Shown here: positions 36,328 to 45,781 of the stretch, piece by piece
Position numbering within the stretch: the stretch's first letter is position 1
How the letters are laid out: each line of letters opens with the position of its first letter
From: Botryosphaeria dothidea
Taxonomy: Eukaryota > Ascomycota > Dothideomycetes > Botryosphaeriales > Botryosphaeriaceae
Length of the DNA stretch: 64,000 bases
Reading direction: 5' to 3'
Assembly (NCBI GenBank): GCA_011503125.2
Contig: WWBZ02000073.1
Location: 3,224,001-3,288,000 of the forward strand
Notes under the pieces: generated by a model
Database searches by the model: none
What the model saw: the letters and a program-made list of their open reading frames with translations, nothing else
Told to the model about the DNA's origin: nothing
Made by a program: the position numbers and the translations under genes

Positions 36328-37095
36328 TATAACGACGGGCCTCTTCTACTAGGCTTCGGAGTTACCTAGTAGGTTCGGGTAACTAAGGGGTTTACCTTAA
36401 ATAATAAGAGAAGGGTAAAGAATAGGAATAACGGGTAGAAATTACGTGATAAGTAAGTATATAGTGTGCGAAAGGCTCGTTACCTCTAATAGGGTTATAT
36501 TAGAACTTTAAGTTAACTACTAAGGTTAAAGTACTATTTAATAAGTATAGTTATATATAAGTAGGAAAGCTATAACAATCTAGTATAGTGTTTAGATCTT
36601 TTCTAATCTAGTGGGTGTTAGATTAGTAGAGATCTAAAGGTGGGTCTTAGATCAGTCCTGATCTAAGGTGGGTTCTTACGTAATACGGGCGCTTAGACTT
36701 CTCTCCCGGATCCCGTTTTCTAATCTTATAAACGGACGCGATAACCACCTTTCTCTTAACCGCTCCCTATACCTCTTATCGGTTTCCCGGATTCTGCTAG
36801 CCTAACCGTTTAGCGTTACCGACGGCCCTTAGTTGCGTTATTCTCCTGCGGGTTCTCTAACTTATCGGTACTTCGCTGGTTTCCTTATACCTTATAGGCT
36901 TTTCTCTCGTACGGGCCTTAGTCTTAGTAACTAATCCTTTAAGCGCCGACTCCCTTAGGGCTAATCTTTCCGTACGGGATCTCTTATAGTACGGCTCTAC
37001 TAGCCGTGCGGGAACTTAGTCTCTACGGTGTTTTCTCCCGTGCGGGTTTCCTACTCTTAGGGTACTAAAGTCCGTATAGCCTAGGGTTCGTAATA
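36328..37095 (-). repeat. Gypsy3 5' LTR (right copy, 768 bp)
   Basis: The same length as the left LTR and, by eye, differing only by transitions: TATAACGACGGG here against TGTAACGACGGG on the left. The primer-binding-site region lies on the minus strand just outside it (CTTTAACTACTATCCTTG, 36327-36310) and matches the same position in Gypsy2 (40402-40390), so both families probably used the same primer. Confidence 0.92.
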
Positions 37096-37100
37096 ACTAA

Positions 37101-40100
37101 TAAGAAGTAGATAGGCTTATAAGCTAGCTTCGTGCCCGGCTTAAGTAGAATCTCGTAGTTCTATAGTTAATACTTTAGTAAATCTTCTTTTTCTCTTTCT
37201 TAGTAAACGGCTCTTAAGTTCTAGTACTCGCTAGGTACCGTTTCTATTTCCGGTATTAGAGGTTCTCTATATAGATTATTCTATATCTCTAAACTACCGT
37301 ATTATTCTCTTCTAATCTTCGCGGGATCGTCTCCGCTAATAGAAGTAAGACTATCCTTATTCTTAAGCCTTTCCCGTACGGTCTTAGCTAATACTCTCTA
37401 TTATACCGCCTATAAGGGTTTAATATATATAAGGTAGACCTACTAGCCTTAGCGTCTTATACGCTTAAATACCTCTCCTAAGATTATCTAGACGTCGATC
37501 TAAAAATCTACGGCTACTAATTACTTACGCGAAGCCTTACTCTTAGCCTTATATCTTTTCCTCGTAGTCCTTCGTAATATATACTATACTTATTCGTCGA
37601 AAATACTAGACTCGGTTAGTCTTACTCCGCTTAAGATACTATATTTTACTAAGAAAGCGGCGTCTCGTACGTTACTATTCTAGTTCTATCTTATACCTTC
37701 TTTAAGGTTACCGTTAATACTATCGTTACTAGATCTTACGCTATTATTACTAGAGTCGTAGCTTAAGTTAGGGGTATCGTTTCGCTTAGTAGGGCTTATT
37801 CCTATAATAGAATTATATTTTACTAAGAAGGCTTCGCTACTTACGTCGTAGTCCTAGTACTAACTTATACTACTATCGGAGTCGCCTACGTAGTTACTAT
37901 ATTTAGGCCTTATACTAGCTACTTCTCGTATTAATATTAATAGGAGCTTTCGAAGGATATCTAATAGCCTATTCTTCTTCTATAATTCTTATTTTCGTAG
38001 AAGGTTCTTAAGCTCTTCTCGAAAGATAATAGAGTCTTCTTCTCCGAAGTCGAAGATAGGTTTCTATATCCGGATCTAGAGTATACCTAGAATAATATCG
38101 TGCCTAGAAATACGTTAGACGTCGAGGGAAATCTATTCTTAATAGTTCCCTATCTAGAGGGTTACTTTCTCTATTTCTATCTTTATCTAGCCTTCTCCGT
38201 AGACTATCTAGAATCCGTCGAATCTACTAAGAAGATACGATTTCTATTTCTTACGGTATAGAATATTTATATTCTATATAAGCTCGTAGTAGATAAAATT
38301 TCCGCTTAATTCTATATCGATTAGGATTCTAGTAGGTACTCCGTTAAGTATTCCCTATATTTTAAACTATTTCTATAGATTTAGTCCGGTAAGAGTTTTC
38401 GTTTCCGATATGCGTAATACTATATAAAAGAACCTAGACTATAGCCCCTAGATTAGTTCTATTACCGTAGGGCCGTCTAGTTTTTTAGTATAGGATAGCT
38501 ATAGACTTTACTATATATATAGTCTTCCTATTCGTTAACTTAGAGATATACTTACTTCTAGTTAGTCTATTTATTAGCGTTCTACTTCCTTCGCTAATAG
38601 ACTTTATTCTTTTAAATCTAATATCTAAAGGTTAATCGATTAAGTTTCTTATCCGGAATCTACTAGAGTATACGATACTAGATCGTTGCCGTACCGTACT
38701 AGTAGAGAATTCGTGCTAGCTCCCGAAGGGAGTCGTAGTCCGCTTACTCGCGTACTAAGGTTCCTTAGTAGTATTATTCGACGAGTATCGTTTCTTTAGT
38801 TACCGGAAGTTCGTACTTCTTTCCGTCTTATTCGATTCGGGTTTCCTAAAGAATATTCTAACGCTATTCCTAAATAACCGTAAGCGCGATACTTTTCTAA
38901 TACGGAATCTAGATTATTTAGCTAAGATTACCCTATTCGTCCCGTAGGTAGTTGCTAATACCGTATCTTTTAGCGAGAACTTCTAGCGAGATAAGGGTGT
39001 CTAGCTTATCTAATAGTATAGATATATTATCTAACTACGTTTTACTAGTACTCTCGTATAGTTCTCCTATTTCGCTATTAATAAGTTCGTCGTCTAGAGG
39101 AAAACTATCGATAATATCGTCGGTCTCGATAACTTCTTCGTTTCTAGTTATTATACCGAAGTTTTAAGGTTCGTAAGGATACTATTTAGAGATATCTTTA
39201 CTAGTTTAATACGTCTAATAGCCGTTATCGTAATAGGCTATCTAGTATAGCGTATCGTAGTTATTTTAGCGAGATATAACCGACGCTTTACGCTAAGCGC
39301 TCGAAGTCTACTTATTATCCTTCTTACTACGAGGGTTCTACGGATACTTAGGAGAGAAGTATTTATTACTACCGTAGGTAATATAGAGTCGATTCTTATA
39401 GCGCTATTTCTACTTATCCGTCTAGTTCGGATTAAGTTCTTTAGGCTTCTTATTATTATAACCCTTATTACTCTTCTTAGAATTCTATTTATTAGCCGCG
39501 TCGAGGGCTATAGCGTCTCCGCCTTCGAGAGTTATTCTTTCCCGGCGTGGCTTCGAGGTATTAGATTATCGAGAACCTATCTTCTATTCGTATATACGAC
39601 CGTCGATCTAAGACGTAAGGTCTACTATCTTTTAAAAGATAGGTAGATATTCGTAAGTAATTATATTCTTCTTAACTTCGTTCTTTAGGCTCTTATAGAA
39701 GAGATCGCGGAAAGTCTCGTCTAACTATTCGAGGTAGGCTATAAGCTACTAAAACTTAGTTATATAGATAGCTATAGATTCTATCTATCTAACGGTTATA
39801 ATATCGTTAGAGGCTTTACGAACTTTATCCCGATCGTTAAAAGTAGTCCTAAGGTTATCTACGAATCCCGTATAGATATCGAAGATTTCCTTAGTCTTTA
39901 CCCGTCTCTTCTCGAGAGAGTATTCGTTAGCTAGATAGTCGCGAAGGTATAGTTTTATCTATACCTCTACCGTTCCTCTAAGGTAGGTTAATACGAAGAG
40001 TACTTCCTCGGCGTTATTATCGAATTATACTTAATTAAACTAGAGGTAGTATTATATCTAGAGTAGGAAGAATTAGAGCTTCTTTCTATTTCTATCGAAC

Positions 40101-40260
40101 TTCTCGGGTGCCGCTACTTTAACCTTAGTAGCGCTCCGTTTTATCTAGTACGCTAGTAGGCGCTCGATCTAAGCTTTTTATTCCTAAATAAGTACCTAGA
40201 GTTCTTCTCGAGTAGGCTCTATTTATAGCGCGGGCGGAGCACGCCCCTAAGCATTCTTAG
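37101..40260 (-). pseudogene. Gypsy2 gag and 5' part of pol, decayed
   Basis: This continues Gypsy2 to the right of Gypsy3. The part near 37101-38500 is the N-terminal RT and protease region. At about 39560-40250 (minus) is a gag domain with PEKFDRNRKKL, VLTYLRGTVEV and YLEQLDETFRDLF-like blocks. It is clearly different from the gag of Gypsy3. Stops are frequent. ORFs on the plus strand here are shadows. Confidence 0.75.
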
Positions 40261-40402
40261 CGCGACCCTCTATTAGGTCGATATCTATCTAAAATCCCGG
40301 TACTATCGTATACTTTCTCTAAACGCGTTAGGCGGGGTAATACTTAACCTAATAAACTCGTTTCTAAAAAGATTCCTCTTCTTATAAGAATAGTAGTTAA
40401 AG

Positions 40403-40894
40403 TATAACGAGCGGGCCTCTATCTCTAAGGATCTAAATACTAAAGAGAGTAGAAACCTATCGAAGGGTTTTTCTTAAGTAGGTATAAGAAGAGGTACGTA
40501 AGAAACGAGTAGACGACTAAAGACTAAGTACTGCGTACGAAGGCCTTATTACTAATAGAGTCTAAATTCTATTACGAAGTTCTATTATTAAAGTTAACTA
40601 CGAAGGTTAAAGCTATCTAAGAAGTATAGTTTATATATACGTAGGAGATTATCTATAATCTATATACTTAGTTAATAGAGCGCGATTAGTTAGCCTTAGT
40701 AACTAATCGAGGGTTACTAACTAAGCGTACTAGCTTAGTTAGCTCTATCTACTTAGTTAGCCTTAGTAACTAAGCGGGTAGGTCTAACTAATCGCGAGAG
40801 TTACGTGACCTCGGATCCTTATAACTCCGACTTCTATTATTCCCTACGGGGCTAATCCTTAACTTTCTTAACCTATAGAGGCTACGCCGTAATA
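40403..40894 (-). repeat. Gypsy2 5' LTR (right copy, 492 bp)
   Basis: It begins TATAACGAGCGGG and ends CCGTAATA on the plus strand. It is 67 bp longer than the left LTR because of an extra segment near 40710-40776 bounded by direct repeats of TTAGTTAGCCTTAGTAACTAA. Confidence 0.9.
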
Positions 40895-40899
40895 CCTTA

Positions 40900-41705
40900 C
40901 TACGGCCGTATAGATATAACGGGCTTTAATAAATAAGGCTTCCTAGGTAGACGCTGCGAGTCTAGAGAGAGATATATACTATTTAATTACCTTAGCTCCT
41001 ATTTCCCTAATATAGAGTTTCTATCTAAGCTTATTATCTACGTAGACTCCTAGAATCTTAATTATAGGCTCTAGGCATCTAGTAAATCTAGGGATATAGA
41101 TTCCTACTACTATATTAAATCTCCTTAGTTTCCTTATAAAATAAATAAGATAATACTTATCGGGCGAGAAAGCTAACCCGTAGGTAGCTGCCTAGTACTC
41201 GTAAATTTAATATACTCCCTCTAGTATTCTATAGTTCTATTCTATAGATCTACTAAAGGTTAGGATATTAGTATTATCGACGAATCTAAGGGGGAAGGTA
41301 TTACCTCTACGTAGCTATATAAGTAGGTTAGAAGTAAAGAATAGGTAGAGTATCGGCGATAGTAAGGATCCCTAGGGAATCCCGGTTAAGGTCTAGATTA
41401 GTAGACTAGTAAAGTCTCCGAAGGATAGCTGAGTAGTACGGTCCTGTAGAAAGGATCGGGTGAATCTTTCTACCCATTCTGGGAGTTTTACTATCCTTAT
41501 ATTGTAGAGAAGCCTTCTATAAGATACGTGGTTATATGCTCCCGAGATATCTAGGCTAAGGACTAAAGCCACCAGCCCTAGGTCTTGTGCCTAGATAGTA
41601 TAGATCTGTTCTGTAAGTAGGTTAAGAGCTGCTACTACGGATCTGTTTCTCCTAGCTCCTATCTGTGTATTAGGGAGCAGGCCGTATGCTTCAGTAGCCT
41701 GGGCA
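40900..41705 (-). mobile_element. LINE-A copy A4, part 2 (RT region, truncated 5' end)
   Basis: It resumes A4 after the Gypsy2 TSD and aligns with 59470-60275 of A8. RT box F-V-D-N near 41275. Mutation density falls towards the right: beyond about 41400 CpA and TpG reappear (CCCATTCTGGGAG, GACTAAAGCCACCAGCC). LINE homology stops at about 41705 after CAGTAGCCTGGGCAGG. Confidence 0.88.
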
Positions 41706-42265
41706 GGAAATTATACAATTGTATCTATGTACAAAGTTGTAGTAGGGTTCGACATGCCTATAACCTCCAGTCTCCTAAAGGTCTATCCAGGCCCCTACCC
41801 CAGTTTTCAGCCGCCTCTCATTGCGGCCTCCACAGTTAGGGCCGGGCCAAACCCCTTCTGCCTAAGTGATCCCTGTTTGCTCCTTAAGCATGCATCGCCG
41901 GCGCTCTGTCCTAAAACCTCCCAGTTGTTTATTCTCGTTTGCTTCAGCGTTGGGTTTGAAGGCGGACAGTCCCGTCTCTATGTATACCGACACGCGCATC
42001 CGTTCTCTCGAGCCACGCAGCAGTCTCTCCGGCCAGGACGTAATCCTGCCTGCTATCCAGGTGCACCGAGGGTCAGAGCCCAGCGAAGGGGTGAGGTCCT
42101 CGGAGCCAGCAGTGGCTGCTGCGCACTACGCCCCGCGGGTAGCCCAGGTATCGTGCAGGGGCGCAACACCCTACACTTACCAGGTCCCCGTTTCGCGTTG
42201 CCTGTAAGGGTCTCCCCATAACAGGCCGACCGTGTCTTGCAGAAGGGGTAACGGACCAGATCCCA
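41706..42265 (-). other. Un-mutated 560-bp foreign segment fused to the 5' side of LINE A4
   Basis: It lies inside the A4 insertion, because the third copy of CTAGATCTTATTAT (42266-42279) follows it. Base composition is normal, with many CpA and TpG. No protein domain was recognised; the longest plus-strand ORF (41727-42221) is opposite to the LINE and looks accidental. Read on the minus strand, as the LINE transcript would be, it starts TGGGATCTGGTCCG and holds several strong hairpins: 42201-42225 (GAGA tetraloop), 42153-42176 (8-bp stem) and 42107-42121 (CAGCAG/CTGCTG). I could not match it to 5S, U1, U3, U6 or SRP RNA. It may derive from a structured non-coding RNA or another transcript. 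Confidence 0.7.
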
Positions 42266-42279
42266 CTAGATCTTATTAT

Positions 42280-42460
42280 ACTATCTATTACTACTAAGAT
42301 ACGTATAATCTATATCTATAACTACTATAATCTTCTACTAGCCTCCTATACTAGTACGGCTCTAAAAACTCTATCTCTTCTTCTAGAAGCTCTTAGAAAA
42401 CTAGAAAAGTATATCCTCTTAGGAGACTTTAATCTTTACTATTCTATCTAGGAGGGTATA
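42280..42460 (+). mobile_element. LINE-A copy A1, part 5 (ORF2 endonuclease)
   Basis: It resumes A1 after A4, aligning with 8460-8640 of A2, including the GDFNLYYSI-like endonuclease block near 42423. It stops at GGAGGGTATA where copia-2 begins. I did not find the continuation of A1 to the right; it is beyond 64000 or deleted. Confidence 0.82.
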
Positions 42461-42985
42461 TATTAAATTATAATTATTCGTATTACTAGATAATAAGTAG
42501 TATAAGAAGAAGAATAGATAACCCTATAGCCTCTTATATAGTAGCTATCTAGTAAATTTTCGCTATTAATTCTTAGTATAATAAGACCCTATTTCTCCTA
42601 ATAGTTTATAGTCTAATATACTTCTTTCGTATCTTATCTAATAGAGAAGTATACGATAAAGAATTAAGGAATAATAACGGTATTAAACCTTTAAACTTAT
42701 AGAGGATATTAAATTCTAAAAGTATAGAAAAATAACGTATAAAGAAGTATAGAGAAGAGGTAAATAATAAGGCGTACTAGTTCTTAAATAGTACTAAGCT
42801 AACGCTCTTAATAAACTAGTTATACTTTTACCTAGATAACGCTTTAGTAAGGCCGTCTACGATTATAACTACTATAGGCGTCTAGCGTAAGTAAATATTT
42901 TCTACTTAAGCCTCTTAACGTAGCTAGTAGTAATAAATATTAATATAACGAAGCCGGGTATTAAGCTTTTCTATATTCTTCTATA
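42461..42985 (-). mobile_element. Copia-2, part 1: 3' LTR and end of RNase H
   Basis: Ty1/copia remnant in minus orientation. A likely 143-bp LTR at 42461-42603 reads TATTAGGAG...TTTAATA on the minus strand (from TGTTAG...TTTAACA). To its right, on the minus strand, is the end of RNase H with IIVDGLTKALSR, the signature last block of copia pol. A5 is inserted after CTATATTCTTCTATA (42971-42985). Confidence 0.75.
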
Positions 42986-44744
42986 AATATAACTATACTA
43001 AAAAATCGACTCTAAGCTACGGCGCCGGGAGAGGGCCCTAGGGACTCTCCTAGGCTTCGCGAGTCCTAAAATAGTACTTAAGATAACTATAGCCGCGAAG
43101 TAGTTAATATAGAGGATATAGAAAGAGGCGAACAGCCTCCCTTAGTAACTACCTCTATCTAGCCCTAATATACCCCTAAGAAACCGTAGAGCACCTAGTA
43201 TAGCGTAGAATACGTTAAGAGAGCCTTAAAAATAGTAGATACCCTCCTCTAAGCTCTATAAATATCCGCTAGCCTCTCTTTAGTCCTCTCTAGCTAGGTA
43301 AAAAATTTTCTAGTTAGCTTTCTCGCCCGATAAGTATTACCTTATTTATTTTATAAGGAAACTAAGGAGATTTAATATAGTAGTAGGGATTCGTATCCCT
43401 AGATTTACTAGATACCTAGAGCCTATAATTAAGATTCTAGGAGTCTACGTAGATAATAAGCTTAGATAGGAACCCTATATTAGGGAAATAGGAGCTAAGG
43501 TAATTAAATAGTATATATCTCTCTCTAGACTCGCGGCGTCTACCTAGGGAGCCTTATTTACTAAAGCCCGTTATATCTATACGGCCGTAGTAAGGCTAGT
43601 TCTTACTTACGGCTATAGGGTATAGTATACCCTAGAGGAAATCCTAGAGTAGAGAAAAATAACTATCTAGCTACTAAAGAAGATCTAAAACTAGTACCTA
43701 CGTACTATCTTAGGGGCGTATAAGTTAACTAGTATATAAACCTTAGAGTATAAGATAGGGATTCCCCTACTCTTACTATACCTAGACGAACTAGTACTAG
43801 CCTAGGCTATTAGAGCTAGAAATAGCCTAGTCGCGATAGTAGTAGAGGAAACTTACTAGAGTATTAAATAGATAGCTCGGGCTACTCTAAGTACTAGAGG
43901 CGCTACTAGCCCTACTAGAAGAACCCTATTTAGAAAAAAGATAAACTTACTTCTTAACTACTATCTCTCTATCTACTAGAGTCTCCCGAAGCGAATAAAG
44001 CTACGTATAGTATATAGAAATAAGTAGAAGAAGAGATAGATAAAGTCTACTAGCTAGGGAAGATAAGATAAGCTAGTAGCCTAAAGTATATAGTAGAACC
44101 TAAAAATTAGATAAATTTATAGCGAACTATCTAAGCTATAGAGTATACTCGCTACCCTACTACGTATAGAGTATATTAGACTAGAGGACTTTCTCTTAAG
44201 GCGTAAGATACTAAGATACTCTAGTTCTACCTATCTATACGGCTAGTATAGATAAACCCTAAAGTATATCCTCCTCTTCTACTCCTACTTCTAATAGAGT
44301 AGAGTATAGATACTCTAAAGGGTAGGGACTACGGACTACTACTTCTTCCTCTTAATAAAGAAGGGAATTAAAATAGTAATAGACTAGTTCTTACGCCTAG
44401 GGCTACTTAAGTAATTTAGCCTAGTAAGAAAACTAATATAGAAAGATAACTAGGAAGAGGAACTAGGAGGATAACTAGGACTACTAGGACTACTAGGACC
44501 TAGATAACTACGAGGATAAGGACTAAAGAGATAGGTCTAGTAGGTAAATATAGAGCTACTATAGTAGCCGCTACTAGTAAGAAGAAAAAATAAGAACTAG
44601 TATAGAATAGTATACCTAGAGAGAGAGGAGGGGTTTTTACTAAGCGAAAAGGTTTTCCCCCTCGTATAAAATAACTATAGATAGCTAGCTCCGTATAGAC
44701 CCGTAAGGAAGCTATATCGGGAAGAAATAAATTTATCTATCTAT
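42986..44744 (+). mobile_element. LINE-A copy A5, internally deleted (1.76 kb)
   Basis: It has the 5' end (ORF1 start) and the complete 3' end with TCTA tail, flanked by TSD CTATATTCTTCTATA (42971-42985 and 44745-44759). At 43311/43312 it jumps from ORF1 to ORF2, missing the part matching about 6948-10327 of A2 (3.4 kb). Its ORF1 sequence is of the A7 type. Confidence 0.88.
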
Positions 44745-44759
44745 CTATATTCTTCTATA

Positions 44760-45781
44760 TTAAGCGTAAGATTTACGTATTATTATACTATACGTTAATC
44801 CGATAGCCTAGATCGAACTAAATACTACGGAAGAAACGTTTCTACTAAAAGTATTACTTTACTACTTCTAATAGAGCTAGAAGCTTAGCTTCGATAGTTA
44901 AGATAGTAACTATCGACTATTTTATTATCTTTTAATTAACGGATATACCGTATAGTATAATTATTAAGCCTTAGTAGCTTCTTCGAGTATTATAGTCGTT
45001 TTCGTACGTAGCGTTACTACTAATTATAAAGATATTCTTCTTATTCTTAAGAAAGCCCTAATAGTATAAAATAAGTTTTCGGGTTTTAGCTAAGTAACCG
45101 AGAAGTCTTTATACGAGTTCTAGATAGCGAGAAGAGGAATTAGTAAGATATAATAAGAGTACTAAATACGTATAAGTAATATCTATACGTATACTTATAG
45201 TAGTAAACTAAATTAAGCCGATCTTACTCTAAAATATATAGATATCTTATAAACTTATATATAGTTCTTAATTTACTTCGAGTACTTTATCTAATAGAAG
45301 AGATATTACTAGGAAATAGGTTTTTCTAACGTTATATCGAGTAACTAAGCCGGTAATATACGACTCTTATAAGAGCTATAGTAGGCGTTACTACTAATTT
45401 TTAATAATACGTAGAATAAGAAACTATTAAGCTTCTCTAAATAGTCGTATTTTATATTATTTAAAGAGATCTTCTTAAAATACGTTAGCGTATTTTTTAT
45501 ATTACTTATAATAAGCTATAATAATATCGTCTATAAAGAAAAATACGAATAGATAATCGTTAGTATAAAGATACGAAGTATCTAATATAGATTTTAGTCT
45601 AAGCTTCTTAAGTAACTAATAGAAGTACTTTTACTAAAGAGATAGTAATTTCTTAAGACCGTATAGAGCTCTTAAAAGAAGAAGAATAAATCCGTATTTT
45701 ATCTTTATTTCTTTAGGTAGCTTATAGAAGACTCTTTTATAAAGTAGAATATAAGGAAATATATTTACTATATTATACTAA
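44760..45781 (-). mobile_element. Copia-2, part 2: reverse transcriptase and RNase H
   Basis: Minus strand: RT block with RALYGLKKL near 45670, catalytic I-D-D-I box in FVFFFIDDIIIA near 45520-45560, and RNase H with a SNATYENDYNTRRS-like segment near 44960-45010. Fully decayed by RIP. A6 is inserted after CTATATTATACTAA (45768-45781). Confidence 0.78.

Larger units (their letters stand above)
28746..37095 (-). mobile_element. Gypsy3: full-length Ty3/gypsy chromovirus with antisense third ORF
   Basis: An 8350-bp element nested in Gypsy2, TSD ACTAA (28741-28745 and 37096-37100), LTRs 768 bp each. Order from its own 5' end (right): LTR, gag, protease, RT, RNase H, integrase, chromodomain, antisense ORF3, purine-rich tract (minus strand of 29514-29528), LTR. 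It is related to Gypsy2 in layout and protein sequence but differs in LTR length and sequence, so it is a separate family. It is less mutated than Gypsy2, in line with being the younger insertion. Confidence 0.94.
24614..40894 (-). mobile_element. Gypsy2: Ty3/gypsy chromovirus with an antisense third ORF, split by Gypsy3
   Basis: An LTR element in minus orientation inside A4, with TSD CCTTA (24609-24613 and 40895-40899). Without the Gypsy3 insertion it is about 7.9 kb. From its own 5' end (right): LTR, gag, pol ending in a chromodomain, then an antisense ORF, a purine-rich tract on the minus strand (about 25039-25055) and the 3' LTR. RIP is severe. Confidence 0.92.

Noticed and set aside
38952..39167. 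71-residue ORF in Gypsy2
   Set aside because: Plus-strand shadow of decayed gag/pol; low-complexity Ser/Leu/Ile composition produced by TpA-rich sequence.
41727..42221. 164-residue ORF in the un-mutated segment
   Set aside because: It is antisense to the LINE it is fused to, has no recognisable domain, and open frames are expected in short GC-rich un-mutated DNA. A second overlapping frame is equally open.
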